Assembly (NCBI GenBank): GCA_021815785.1 | Contig: JAKAZS010000007.1 | Span: 1 to 55,043, forward strand | Reading direction: 5' to 3' | Source: a bacterium | GTDB taxonomy: Bacteria > Cyanobacteriota > Vampirovibrionia > Obscuribacterales > JAKAZS01 | DNA: 55,043 nt | Shown here: piece by piece, positions 46,659 through 55,043 of the stretch | Layout of the letters: each line of letters begins with the position of its first letter | Numbering within the stretch: the stretch's first letter is position 1 | Program-made: the position numbers and the translations under genes | The notes under the pieces: generated by a model | Seen by the model: the letters and a program-made list of their open reading frames with translations, nothing else | What the model was told of the DNA's origin: nothing | Database searches by the model: none

Positions 46659-48362
46659 TTAGCCAACTAAGGATCTTATTTGAGTAATATTAGTTTTAGT
46701 TTGAATGGAGTTTTGCAAAGCTTTTTGAGCCGCACTTAAAATCAACCCCATATCACTGTAATCATCAGGACAGGTAACTAGGCCTAAGGCAATAAAGAGT
46801 TTGTCAGCACTAAAATTACCTAGGATTTCTGGTTTATAGCAGTTTTTAATCAGGCGTTGACAAAAACAGTTAGTACCAAAACTGCTGGTAAAAGGCAGTA
46901 AAATGGCAAAGTCAAATAATTCATAATTTGCTAAAATATCGGTACTTCTTTTGGTCTGGCTAATATAATTAGTAATACTATCAACAATTTGTTTTGGTGG
47001 CAGAGTAAGTTTGCTAATATTTTCGTCATCGAGATATTTCAAATTCATTAAAATTACCGAAAAACTTTGTTTATATCTTTTACTTAAATTAATTTCCCGG
47101 TCCAGAAAAAATAAAAAACCAGCATAACTCAACAAGGCTGAATTAGTTGCCAATTTATTTTTAATCGCAAAAATTAAATTTTTGTCGATATTTTTGGGGG
47201 TTAGCTCTAAACTGTTTTTAGTTACAAGTAAATTATCGTTAGAACAGATTAAATCGCATTTTATAAGGTTGTAAACGGCTGGAATCCAGTCCTTGCGACT
47301 AGTATTAGTCAAATTAATGATAGCGTTTAAATTATTCTGGCCATTGCAATTTATATAAATTGCTTTTTGAAGGTCAAGATTTGGACAAACACCAGCTTGG
47401 ACAATTGCTTCAAACTGTTTTTCGGTTAAATTAGGGTTCTTTTTTAAAATAATTTGATTAAGATTAAAATTTTGTTTTTCAAAAAATTCAAATTGATCAA
47501 TAAGGGTAATGCATTGCATTAAAATAGAATCAAGAGAAGCATTTATCGTTTTAGGTATATTAATTGCTTCTTTAACAAAATAATATATACCCTGTTTTAA
47601 ACTTAACATTAAAAATAAACTGTCGATAGGTGAGTTTTGATCATTTACAGCCTGGATTAACTGACCGTTGTCAAAAAATATAAAAGAATCACCAATATTA
47701 CTTTCAATAATTAATTTACCAGTAATTTTAGCCATGTTTAATGATTGTAATAAATTGGCTAAAGGATAAGTAGCTAAATTACCCGTCATATCGCTGTTAG
47801 CTTTAGTCGCATTAAACTGCGTTGTTGGGATATGAGTTATTGAAGATGTTGACTGATTAATTAATTCTATGGTTTGTGGACCATCCTCATTGCTTTCCAT
47901 TTGGTCACTGGTGATGGCTGTATAGCCTACCAAGCGATTATTAATTAAATTACTATAACTAGTTGGGATATTGAGCATTCCATCAGCCTGAAGGGTTTTA
48001 GTCAATTCTTCGGTTGCACTGACAATTAAATTATAGACAAGCATCAGATCACTGCTATCATAACGCCAAAATAATTTTTCGTTATTACCATCCAAACTTA
48101 CTAATTGCCAGGTTGGAATCTTGGAGCGTAAACTAAAGGATAGCGTAAGCTTGAAAATTGAAGTGGAATTAGGTAAATGCCAGGAATAATTTAATTGTTT
48201 GGTGCGATAATTTTCAGCTCTTTGCATAAAATGTTGCAAATCACTTGGATTAGGTGCCGAACCCAAAGTCACGTTTAAATTATCATTTTTGTCTTTGAGC
48301 ATTGGACAGTAATGTGAAGGATTGGTAATTTTGGTCGATTTAAGAAAATTATAACGTATCAA
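46659..48362 (-). CDS. PATAN (DUF4388) protein with degenerate GGDEF domain
   Basis: A 567-residue cytoplasmic protein. The central ~100 residues (about 195-300; GNLATYPLANLLQSLNMAKITGKL..., FFDNGQLIQAV) form a PATAN/DUF4388 domain, found in signalling proteins of deltaproteobacteria and cyanobacteria. The last ~160 residues have the GGDEF fold (INLSKRYKQSFSVILMNLKYLDD; TKRSTDILANYELFDFAILLPF), but the active-site GGDEF is replaced by YELFDF, so it should not make c-di-GMP. A helical stretch joins them. The likely role is regulatory protein-protein interaction (inference). Convergent with otsB. Confidence 0.8.
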   Translation of the reverse strand: MIRYNFLKSTKITNPSHYCPMLKDKNDNLNVTLGSAPNPSDLQHFMQRAENYRTKQLNYSWHLPNSTSIFKLTLSFSLRSKIPTWQLVSLDGNNEKLFWRYDSSDLMLVYNLIVSATEELTKTLQADGMLNIPTSYSNLINNRLVGYTAITSDQMESNEDGPQTIELINQSTSSITHIPTTQFNATKANSDMTGNLATYPLANLLQSLNMAKITGKLIIESNIGDSFIFFDNGQLIQAVNDQNSPIDSLFLMLSLKQGIYYFVKEAINIPKTINASLDSILMQCITLIDQFEFFEKQNFNLNQIILKKNPNLTEKQFEAIVQAGVCPNLDLQKAIYINCNGQNNLNAIINLTNTSRKDWIPAVYNLIKCDLICSNDNLLVTKNSLELTPKNIDKNLIFAIKNKLATNSALLSYAGFLFFLDREINLSKRYKQSFSVILMNLKYLDDENISKLTLPPKQIVDSITNYISQTKRSTDILANYELFDFAILLPFTSSFGTNCFCQRLIKNCYKPEILGNFSADKLFIALGLVTCPDDYSDMGLILSAAQKALQNSIQTKTNITQIRSLVG

Positions 48363-48557
48363 TAAGTAAAAATAATCAACTAAATTCTAAAGGTTTCTTA
48401 AATTAAATAGTATCTTTATAAGATACTTATAAAAATACATAAGTTATCCCCACTAGCAATAAAATGATTTTTCGGTATGATGGAAATATAAGAATTAAAA
48501 ATATTCAATTCATCTTATTAAAGATTGTCATCATAGCTAGTAGCGAGGATAAAGTAT

Positions 48558-49103
48558 ATGCAAAATTCATTGATTAATATTGAAATTATGATTAGTGATC
48601 TTAAAAAGATTATCAAAAACATTGCTAATTATGATTTTGATTTTCTGTTGATTAATAATGTATCTGAAGAGGTAAAGTGGAAATGGTTTTTTAAAAATGT
48701 TTTGCCAACACAGTTTTACCCATTAATTGAATCACTCAGTAAAGATAAAATTAATTTAGTTCTAGAGATATTAGCCGGTTATGATGAATCACCATTACAA
48801 TTACTTTCGGAATTAACCTGTCATAGCAATGAAGAAATTAGGCTTTGTGTTGCGGACAATCCCAATGTCAGTAGATTGTTGTTGTTTTTATTGGCTTGTG
48901 ATGAAAGTATGGACGTTAGACTAACAATGGCCAGTAATCAAAATTTACCTGTTGATATTTTAGAAAAACTTAGCCAGGATGAAAATCCTTATATAAGTAA
49001 TAAAGCTTTAAATACTCTAAGAAGAGTTGAAAATAAACAAAATACCATTCCGATGCCGGTAGTTGTCAATATTCGTAATTTTGAAAAACTAGTGCGAAAT
49101 TAG
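48558..49103 (+). CDS. Leucine-rich-variant/HEAT-like repeat protein
   Basis: A 181-residue protein with three ~24-residue repeats near residues 80-155: LLSELTCHSNEEIRLCVADNP, LLFLLACDESMDVRLTMASNQ and LEKLSQDENPYISNKALNTL. The D/E-x2-V/I-R-x3-A-x-N pattern is that of LRV/HEAT-like helical repeats, which mediate binding. GAGG lies about 9 nt before the ATG. The N-terminal 75 residues are helical with no motif. It is upstream of rplI but separated by 133 bp with a possible promoter, so it is probably a separate transcript. Confidence 0.65.
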   Translation: MQNSLINIEIMISDLKKIIKNIANYDFDFLLINNVSEEVKWKWFFKNVLPTQFYPLIESLSKDKINLVLEILAGYDESPLQLLSELTCHSNEEIRLCVADNPNVSRLLLFLLACDESMDVRLTMASNQNLPVDILEKLSQDENPYISNKALNTLRRVENKQNTIPMPVVVNIRNFEKLVRN

Positions 49104-49129
49104 ATTTTAGTCATATCTAGTAATATAGT

Positions 49130-49157
49130 TTCCCATAAAGTTTTAATTATGTATAAT
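49130..49157 (+). promoter_or_regulatory. Possible promoter of rplI
   Basis: TATAAT at 49152-49157 with TTCCCA (49130-49135) 16 nt upstream, leaving a leader of about 70 nt before rplI. The -35 matches consensus at four of six positions. Confidence 0.3.
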
Positions 49158-49236
49158 ATATATTTAAATCAAACTGACTAGATTAAGGCAGTTTAAAATT
49201 AGAATGAAGTAATATATTATATGTCACGAGGCGTTT

Positions 49237-49692
49237 ATGAAGGTAATTTTACAACACAATGTTCCAAAAGTAGGAAATGCGGGTGCCGTTGTCGAAACAG
49301 CTCCAGGTTTTTTTCGTAATTTCCTTGAGCCCAGAAAATTAGCTGTTTTAGCTAGTCCAGGTGCATTAAGAAAATTGTCGGAAGATATTGAAGTTATGCA
49401 ACGTAAAGCTCAAGAAGCTTATGATGCAAAATTGGCTTTAGCTCAAAGAATTGAAGCATTGGATGCTTTATCCTTTAAAGTAAAATCCGGTGAAAATGGT
49501 AAACTTTTTGGCAAAGTAACGGTTAAAGATATTGCCGAAAACTTAAAACTGGTTCTTGAAAGCGAAATTGACCGTAAAACCATTAAATTACCACAAGAAA
49601 TTAGTTATTTGGGGAGTTATTCAGCCAATATTAAATTAGCTCATGACATTGAAGCAAAAATTAGTTTAATTGTTGAATCTCATGAATCTTAG
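49237..49692 (+). CDS. rplI: 50S ribosomal protein bL9
   Basis: A 151-residue protein of normal bL9 length. It opens MKVILQHNVPKVGNAGAVVETAPGFFRNFLEPRKLAV, close to the usual VKVILLEDVxxLGKxGDVVEVKxGYARNFLIPxGxA; a long connecting helix (LRKLSEDIEVMQRKAQEAYD) and a C-terminal domain with GKLFGKVTVKDIAE follow. GAGG lies 7 nt before the ATG. It binds 23S rRNA at the L1 stalk base. rpsF/rpsR, its usual partners, are not adjacent. Confidence 0.97.
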   Translation: MKVILQHNVPKVGNAGAVVETAPGFFRNFLEPRKLAVLASPGALRKLSEDIEVMQRKAQEAYDAKLALAQRIEALDALSFKVKSGENGKLFGKVTVKDIAENLKLVLESEIDRKTIKLPQEISYLGSYSANIKLAHDIEAKISLIVESHES

Positions 49693-49790
49693 TGACAACT
49701 ATTGCTATGCATAAGCTAAGCCTATTCCAGTAATGAGAATCCATATATTTATGATAAGGCCGAATTTAAGTTAAAAATGCTTAAAATTTT

Positions 49791-51905
49791 ATGAATTTAT
49801 TTACTGATGACAACGATTTGGCTAATGACAATGTTAAACCGGATATTAGTCAATTAACTTCTAAACTCAACCTTAAAATTGGTGATTTGTTTGAACACAA
49901 ATATATAGTTGAAGATTTTTTAGGCGCTGGCGGAATGAGTTGTGTTTTTCTGGCTACGCATCAATTATTAAATAAAAAATTTGCTATCAAAATTTTATTG
50001 CCTCATTTACTTGGCAATTCTATAAATGTGGAAAGGTTTCGTCAAGAAGCCAAAGCTACTATTAATTTAAATCACCCTAATATAATTAATATCTTTGATT
50101 GTGATATCAGTGAGAACGGTCAGCCTTATATAGTCATGGATTATATTGATGGGATGACACTATCAGATCTAATTAAACAGTTACATAAAATTCCTCCAGT
50201 AATAGCTATCAATTATTTTATCCAAATTGCTGATGCTTTAGAACATGCACATACAGCCAAAATTATTCATCGAGATTTAAAACCATCCAACATTCTCTTA
50301 CTGAATGATAAGCAACAGTATAAAACCGTTAAAATTCTTGATTTTGGCATTGCTAAAGTTCTAGAAGATGATACCAATCAGGTCAAACTAACTCAAACGG
50401 GTGAAGTCTTTGGTTCTCCTGCTTATATGAGTCCCGAACAGGTTCGCGGCAGTCAAGTTGACAGCCGCAGTGATATTTATTCTTTTGGCTGTTTAATGTA
50501 TGAAACTTTAACTGGCAGTGTTCCATTTTCCAGTTCAAATTTAATTGAAACAATTCAAATGCATATTAACGATGCACCAAAGCCAATAAGTCAGCTTGTA
50601 CAAGACGATTCTATACCTAAGGATTTAGAACTGATTGTGCTTAAATGTCTAGCTAAAAATCCCCAACAACGATTTCAGTCTATGGCTGAAATCAAAAATA
50701 ATTTAGACCAGATTAAAATAAATGCAAAGGGTAATTTCTTTAAAAATTTGTGGCTAAAACTGATCTTATTTTTTCAGCAAAAGTCGTTATCGAGCAATGG
50801 CCAATTTATAAGCCAACAAAACAAATGGGTCATTTGGGCTTTACCTTTAATTTTAATGGTTTTCTTAGGCTGGGGGTTTAACCAGAATTTAGCTCAATTA
50901 CCTGATTTAACCCAATACTATAATGAAACTAAAATTTTAGATTTATTACAAATTAATCTTGTTGCAAAACCTGATGAACACAATTCAACGAATTCTGATG
51001 CTCTAGATTTTTCCGAAAAAATTCGTGACCGATATGAAAATGAAAATTATGTAAAATCACCTGATTTTAATTTACAAGAATTTCTCAATGTTCTAATTGA
51101 AAATGCTCAGTTAGAATTTGAATATGGTAATTATAATAAGTCTATAGATAGTTTTGAACATGCTTTGAGCGCCCATAAACCTGAGCCTTATGATATAAAA
51201 CTAGAAGTTATTTATTCTGGCTTATGGCAGGCTGAATTATTTAAATACCTTACTGAGTCTAATAATAAAAGTTTTTTTAATAATAAAGTGCTGGCAGATT
51301 CATTGTTAAAGGTTTTACAATATATTAAAATTTTAAATGAAGCTAGTTACAATTTTAAGCTTTCCGGTGAAGATATTGATGCCAGGCAAAAAGCCTTGGT
51401 TTTTACTTGTCAAAAATTATATAATTTATTGGATATTCATAATAAGCAACGATCCGATATTTTAATCCAAGCAATTAATTCAATTAAAGAGTATGAAAAT
51501 AATTTAGTGCAAAAAAATGAATTATTAAATTTTTGGAATTATGAATTGGCATATTTTTATTTTGAATTAAATGATTATCAAAACTGTCTAAATGTTTTGA
51601 GTAAAATCACTTCTGTGTCTGAAAAAAAATATTTATTTCAAACCAAAATTGATATTTTAATGGGTCTATGTAATTTAAAAATTCACAATTTATCGCTAGC
51701 CAAACAAAGTTTTGAATTAGCTAGTTCTACCCTAAAATTAGTTGATGAAAATAGCAGTAATTTTATTATGCTAAAAAATCTTGAATATCTCATTGATTAT
51801 GAAGATTCACAAATCATGCTGGCTCAATATAATCCCCAAGGCGTTTATTTGAACTATCTAACCAGAAAAAATCTATCTGAATTTATTTTGAAAACTAAAA
51901 ATTAA
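49791..51905 (+). CDS. Serine/threonine protein kinase with TM segment and C-terminal helical repeats
   Basis: A 704-residue Hanks-type kinase. Kinase domain about residues 35-310: GAGGMSCVF (P-loop), Lys67 (AIKIL), HRDLKPSN with Asp162, DFG with Asp185, GSPAYMSPEQVRG activation/P+1 loop. One TM helix at 347-363 (KWVIWALPLILMVFLGW) leaves a ~340-residue exported C-terminal part made of TPR-like helices (LEFEYGNYNKSIDSFEHALS; ELAYFYFELNDYQNCLNVLSKI). The combination of PknB-like kinase and C-terminal TPR region is common in the Obscuribacterales and related groups. It probably senses or scaffolds at the envelope. Its stop overlaps that of the zinc-ribbon gene by 4 nt. Confidence 0.93.
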   Translation: MNLFTDDNDLANDNVKPDISQLTSKLNLKIGDLFEHKYIVEDFLGAGGMSCVFLATHQLLNKKFAIKILLPHLLGNSINVERFRQEAKATINLNHPNIINIFDCDISENGQPYIVMDYIDGMTLSDLIKQLHKIPPVIAINYFIQIADALEHAHTAKIIHRDLKPSNILLLNDKQQYKTVKILDFGIAKVLEDDTNQVKLTQTGEVFGSPAYMSPEQVRGSQVDSRSDIYSFGCLMYETLTGSVPFSSSNLIETIQMHINDAPKPISQLVQDDSIPKDLELIVLKCLAKNPQQRFQSMAEIKNNLDQIKINAKGNFFKNLWLKLILFFQQKSLSSNGQFISQQNKWVIWALPLILMVFLGWGFNQNLAQLPDLTQYYNETKILDLLQINLVAKPDEHNSTNSDALDFSEKIRDRYENENYVKSPDFNLQEFLNVLIENAQLEFEYGNYNKSIDSFEHALSAHKPEPYDIKLEVIYSGLWQAELFKYLTESNNKSFFNNKVLADSLLKVLQYIKILNEASYNFKLSGEDIDARQKALVFTCQKLYNLLDIHNKQRSDILIQAINSIKEYENNLVQKNELLNFWNYELAYFYFELNDYQNCLNVLSKITSVSEKKYLFQTKIDILMGLCNLKIHNLSLAKQSFELASSTLKLVDENSSNFIMLKNLEYLIDYEDSQIMLAQYNPQGVYLNYLTRKNLSEFILKTKN

Positions 51906-52363
51906 TTAGATTTTTTAAATTTAATTTTACCTTTTTTTAATTTCTTTTTGGATAATTTGTCGGAATTTAATTTATTGCTATTTAATTTATTATTTGGTGT
52001 ATAGCTGTCATTATTAGAAAAATAAGCCTTTAATATTGGTACTTTATTGATTAATAATGAACCACATTTAAAATTGTTGAATAAAAATACGGCACAACAG
52101 CCTACTAAAACAAATGGATACATATCTATTACCGTATTGCGAATTGAACGAATTTGCGAAAAGTCTTTACGTAATTTGGCATAAGATATTTTCTTAGGTA
52201 ATTCGATCTGATTTAATCTTAATGTTTGATTAGTCAGTCTAGTTCGATGTTTGACGGCCAATTTGCCATCATGGCCTTCATTGGGAACAGCTCGTGAGCA
52301 TACGGCACAGAACGAAGCTCCTGTATTTAAAATAGATTCGCAATATGAACACAAAAAAGACAT
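51902..52363 (-). CDS. Zinc-ribbon protein with one TM segment
   Basis: A 153-residue protein with an N-terminal double CxxC zinc ribbon (CSYCESILNTGASFCAVC, residues 5-22), a basic region, a TM helix at about 91-108 (YPFVLVGCCAVFLFNN) and a Lys/Asn-rich C-terminal tail (KLSKKKLKKGKIKFKKSN). It converges on the kinase gene with overlapping stop codons. Similar small ribbon-TM proteins are common but without a defined role. Confidence 0.7.
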   Translation of the reverse strand: MSFLCSYCESILNTGASFCAVCSRAVPNEGHDGKLAVKHRTRLTNQTLRLNQIELPKKISYAKLRKDFSQIRSIRNTVIDMYPFVLVGCCAVFLFNNFKCGSLLINKVPILKAYFSNNDSYTPNNKLNSNKLNSDKLSKKKLKKGKIKFKKSN

Positions 52364-52451
52364 ATGTAATCTCTAAATCTATAAAGAAAACAAAATTACA
52401 AAAGCAGTTAAAGTTAATTCTTAGTTTAATTTTGAATAATATTTTGAATGT

Positions 52452-52682
52452 TTAAAATTTAGCAGCAGAACTAACTGAATCTTTATAACGAGAACACATA
52501 TCAAGCAGCGATTGTTTATCATGAGTTAGAGATTGTTGATGACTGTTTAATTCAATTATTCTTTGTTTTAATTGTTCAATTTGTTTGTGAATCAAATTAA
52601 TCTCTTCATTTAGCTCGGATTCGGTAATCGTTAGAGCTTGAGTAAGGATATTAAAGGCCTTTTCCAGCTCGGCATTTTGCAT
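52452..52682 (-). CDS. Small coiled-coil protein
   Basis: A 76-residue protein that is almost entirely a predicted coiled coil: LNEEINLIHKQIEQLKQRIIELNSHQQSL has regular heptads. AGGG lies about 10 nt before the ATG, supporting a real gene. I recognise no family and assign no function. It lies between the zinc-ribbon and cysE genes on the same strand, with about 90-110 bp gaps. Confidence 0.6.
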   Translation of the reverse strand: MQNAELEKAFNILTQALTITESELNEEINLIHKQIEQLKQRIIELNSHQQSLTHDKQSLLDMCSRYKDSVSSAAKF

Positions 52683-52791
52683 TATTAGCTTCCCTTCTGT
52701 TGTAGTAAGTTGTATTAGTTAAAATTATAGTATTAATTATTTATTACCCATAAGAAAATAGTATTTAATCTAGATTAAAAAAAATTAATAT

Positions 52792-53430
52792 TTATGCTTT
52801 TGATTGACTGCTATGAATATTAATATAATTTAACCTATCTTCTAATTCAAAAAGCTTAGCCGTAATACTATCTAAATTGTTAATCTCGTCAATTTTTTTC
52901 CCATCCTGATAGATTATTCTGCCAGGGATTCCTACAACTACACAGTTAGACGGAACATTAGCTAAAACTATAGACCCTGAAGCAATTATTGAATTGTCAC
53001 CAATGGTAATGTCGCCTTGTATTTCAGCGCCACTACCAATAACTACATTGTTGCCAATCGTAGGGTGGCGTTTTTGACTGCGGGTCAGTTCACCCATTCG
53101 GGCCTGAGATCCTGCACCCAAGGTAACGCCTTGGTAAAGAACTACATCATCACCAATTATGGTTGTTTCACCAATCACCACACCCATTCCATGATCAATA
53201 AAGAGTTTACGACCGATGGTCGCACCAGGATGAATTTCAATACCGGTTAAAAAACGACCATATTGAGAAATAAATCTGGCTAAGGTTTTAAAATTTTTCA
53301 ACCATAATTTATGGGCCAATCTATGAATAAGAATTACGTGAAGTCCTGGATAACAAAGTACGACTTCGGTTATTGACTTGGCCGCTGGATCCTTTTTAAG
53401 AATATTTTCAATTAATTCAAGTAATTCCAT
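52792..53430 (-). CDS. cysE: Serine O-acetyltransferase
   Basis: A 212-residue left-handed beta-helix enzyme making O-acetylserine for cysteine synthesis. It is the short form common outside enterics. [30 protein letters not shown] carries the conserved catalytic His and Asp pattern, followed by the hexapeptide repeats [31 protein letters not shown] and the closing [14 protein letters not shown]. The N-terminal helical part (about 1-60) includes [27 protein letters not shown], typical of SAT. No SD is obvious; no cysK is in the window. Confidence 0.96.
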   Translation of the reverse strand: MELLELIENILKKDPAAKSITEVVLCYPGLHVILIHRLAHKLWLKNFKTLARFISQYGRFLTGIEIHPGATIGRKLFIDHGMGVVIGETTIIGDDVVLYQGVTLGAGSQARMGELTRSQKRHPTIGNNVVIGSGAEIQGDITIGDNSIIASGSIVLANVPSNCVVVGIPGRIIYQDGKKIDEINNLDSITAKLFELEDRLNYINIHSSQSKA

Positions 53431-53709
53431 AAAATTAAGCTTTTACTCAAAAGCAAGGTGGTTAAACAACCGGTTTTTGGGGTATTTTAATAGAGGTAGA
53501 GGTGTATATTTGAGGTTGGATACTAAGCAAAAGCTAAATTTTATCATCTTTATCTCACTCTCAATGGTGAATTTACTCTAGATTTTTTAGCTTAAAGAAA
53601 TTAAATTAATGATAACCTAGTCTAGATATTTGGTTTTGAGTGTATTAATTTATATAACTATTTAAAATGTGAGTCCAAATTAAATTTTAAAATTCAGGTC
53701 TAATCAACA

Positions 53710-55043
53710 ATGTCAGATTCAGTAAATTTATCAAAAATCAGTAATGAATTTTCTAAAGGTTCAAATGGTAAGTCTTTGAACCTTGATTTATTGAATATTA
53801 GTAATAAAACTGAAAAACTTAATAAATTAAAGGGTGATATTAAATCACCCGGCAAAAAAATTGATAAAAAGGATAGCCTTTTAAATTTAGCCATTGGCAT
53901 GAGTGAGGGTTTGTACCAAGGCGCTAAAGGTATGGTAGTCGGAACTCTTGACATTGCAGGCAACGTTGACCAAAATTCAATTGATCAAATTGCTAAATAC
54001 GGTAATAGCAACGACCTTAGTGTTGGTACTTCACTTTCACATACTGCTGGCGGCATAGCTCATTCAATCAATCTGGTTTATCATGATCCACATTTAATTG
54101 CTCAGGCGTTTCATCAAGTTGAAAACAATTTAGTCAATGGCTCGAATCTACAAAGGGGTCGAACTCTTGGCAATATATTTGTATTTGTTGCCTCTACAGG
54201 AATTGGGCTTGGGGGAATCGGTAAGGCTACTCAAATTGCCAGTGACGTTCGCGAAGCTGATTTAGCGACTCAAGGCATAAGAGCTGTTGCAGATGCGGAC
54301 AAAGCTTTGACTAATGTAAATATGGCCTTAGCCAAAAGTACTGATTTTTTAGCTAATACCAGTATTGATGCAACTTCTTCTGGAATAGATTCAGGCTTAA
54401 GGGTTTTAACTGGTAAATTAGGTTCAGATCCCACATCGTTTTTAAGTTCTGTCAATAATAGTGGTTTAAAAATAGAAGACGGTACTGCCAATTTACTACC
54501 TAACTTAAGACAAGTTACTTCTTCAGCTGATGAGATTTTACCATCATTGATTGCGAATGATGTAAAACCACTAGGACAAAGCATAGAAAGTGTTGCTACT
54601 GATTTAGGATTATCAAAAGCTAGTACAGTATTACACGCTGATAATGTGTTGTTTAGTGAATCTGAAGCTACAGGCCTTATTAAAGCAGATCAAACTGGTT
54701 TCAAAGATCTAACAACCGTTTCAGACCAAATAACTAGCGCTAGACCACTAAATACTTTAACTAGCGATATTCCGCCAGTATCTTTAGATAAATCCGCTGC
54801 TATCGACCCAGCCACAACGGTAGCTAGACCTTTAACTAGCGATATTCCTCCACCAGTATCTTTAGATAAATCCGCTGCTATCGACCCAGCCACAACGGTA
54901 GCTAGACCTTTAACTAGCGATATTCCGCCAGTATCTTTAGATAAATCCGCTGCTATTGACCCAGCCACAACGTTAGCTAGACCTTTAACTAGCGATATTC
55001 CGCCAGTATCTTTAGATAAATCCGCTGCTATTGACCCAGCCAC
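53710..55043 (+). CDS. Large repeat-bearing protein with polymorphic-toxin-like N-terminal region (3' end outside window)
   Basis: An open forward frame of at least 444 codons that runs off the right edge, starting at ATG 53710 after an in-frame TAA. No signal peptide is seen. Residues ~57-185 are Gly/Ala/His-rich (NLAIGMSEGLYQGAKGMVVG, TSLSHTAGGIAHSINLVYHD, QRGRTLGNIFVFVASTGIGLGGIGKATQIA), resembling the glycine-rich helical 'pre-toxin' linker of polymorphic toxins. Residues ~190-350 are Ser/Thr/Asn-rich with helical segments, and from residue 351 a 25-residue unit repeats in tandem. A toxin or effector domain, if present, would lie beyond the window. Codon use looks like that of its neighbours. 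Divergent from cysE. Confidence 0.85.
   Translation, partial: MSDSVNLSKISNEFSKGSNGKSLNLDLLNISNKTEKLNKLKGDIKSPGKKIDKKDSLLNLAIGMSEGLYQGAKGMVVGTLDIAGNVDQNSIDQIAKYGNSNDLSVGTSLSHTAGGIAHSINLVYHDPHLIAQAFHQVENNLVNGSNLQRGRTLGNIFVFVASTGIGLGGIGKATQIASDVREADLATQGIRAVADADKALTNVNMALAKSTDFLANTSIDATSSGIDSGLRVLTGKLGSDPTSFLSSVNNSGLKIEDGTANLLPNLRQVTSSADEILPSLIANDVKPLGQSIESVATDLGLSKASTVLHADNVLFSESEATGLIKADQTGFKDLTTVSDQITSARPLNTLTSDIPPVSLDKSAAIDPATTVARPLTSDIPPPVSLDKSAAIDPATTVARPLTSDIPPVSLDKSAAIDPATTLARPLTSDIPPVSLDKSAAIDPA
54760..55043 (+). repeat. In-frame tandem repeat, 75-bp unit, at least 3.7 copies
   Basis: Copies start at 54760, 54835, 54913 and 54988 (the last truncated at the window end). The 25-residue unit begins TSDIPPVSLDKSAAIDP, then an AT/TVARPL tail. 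Copy 2 has one extra codon (78 bp; three prolines in place of two). Copy 3 differs by one silent ATC-to-ATT change and one GTA-to-TTA change; copy 4, as far as seen, shares the ATT. A degenerate lead-in (ITSARPLNTL) precedes copy 1. Confidence 0.95.

Noticed and set aside
53531..53593. Inverted repeat AAGCTAAA / TTTAGCTT upstream of the repeat protein
   Set aside because: Only 8 bp arms with 47 nt between; not enough to call an operator or terminator.
53700..53963. Minus-strand frame in the 5' part of the repeat protein
   Set aside because: It lies wholly antisense to the forward protein and has no SD or recognisable motif.
54270..54584. Minus-strand frame in the middle of the repeat protein
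   Set aside because: Same reason: a shadow of the forward frame.
54690..55043. Minus-strand open frame across the tandem repeats
   Set aside because: It is the antisense of the forward repeat frame, kept open by the repeated 75-bp unit; the forward frame starts at ATG 53710 and has normal composition.
54760..55043. CRISPR array
   Set aside because: The repeats are contiguous, in frame and have no unique spacers; they encode protein.

Overview
The window is AT-rich DNA of a diderm (LPS-bearing) bacterium, densely coding on both strands, with about 42 protein genes and one tRNA. Several features fit the non-photosynthetic relatives of cyanobacteria (Vampirovibrionia/Melainabacteria): a Ser/Thr kinase with a C-terminal repeat region, a PATAN/DUF4388 protein with a decayed GGDEF domain, a cyanobacterial-style LptD-like protein, type III glutamine synthetase, and glycogen/trehalose-type carbohydrate genes. 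This placement is an inference from gene content, not a computed one. Many genes start with TTG or GTG, and many have weak or no Shine-Dalgarno (SD) sequences; where a good SD exists it moves several starts inward from the longest frame.

Layout. The left edge holds the 5' end of a cobU-type gene (minus), a YgjP-like metalloprotease, then a forward block fabF - TPR protein - YjbQ - glnN. Positions 6168-10611 hold trxB, a GT4 glycosyltransferase, a DUF255 thioredoxin-like protein and a small membrane protein. Two minus genes follow (DUF2207 membrane protein; beta-lactamase-fold hydrolase), then a secreted glycosidase-like protein converging on glycogen phosphorylase (glgP, minus) across a candidate bidirectional terminator. 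Forward 18061-21877 holds a thioredoxin-fold protein, a DUF4149-like membrane protein, an HD phosphohydrolase and ffh. The minus block 21944-28194 holds coaX, an N-acetylmuramoyl-alanine amidase, a DUF547 protein, tRNA-Ala(GGC), a radical SAM/SPASM-like protein, an SCP2-like protein and an Fe-type alcohol dehydrogenase.

Envelope genes follow: an LptD-like protein with a ROK sugar kinase (plus), then minus-strand antiporter, heptosyltransferase, lpxK and waaA, and a phasin-like coiled-coil protein. Forward 37238-41757 is a secreted alkaline-phosphatase-superfamily enzyme coupled to polA. A glycogen debranching enzyme, a second GT4 and an OtsB-like phosphatase (42526-46654) form a second carbohydrate block. 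The right end has the PATAN protein, a repeat protein, rplI (bL9), the kinase, a zinc-ribbon membrane protein, a coiled-coil protein and cysE.

The most unusual element is the last one: a forward open frame from 53710 that runs off the window. Its N-terminal half resembles the glycine-rich pre-toxin region of polymorphic toxins, and it then enters near-identical 75-bp tandem repeats. Its C-terminus, where any effector domain would lie, is outside the window. Other points of interest are departures from consensus in DNA polymerase I (proofreading site and O-helix), a radical SAM protein of unknown substrate, and an OtsB-like phosphatase with no OtsA nearby. No CRISPR array, insertion sequence, rRNA or clear riboswitch was seen.
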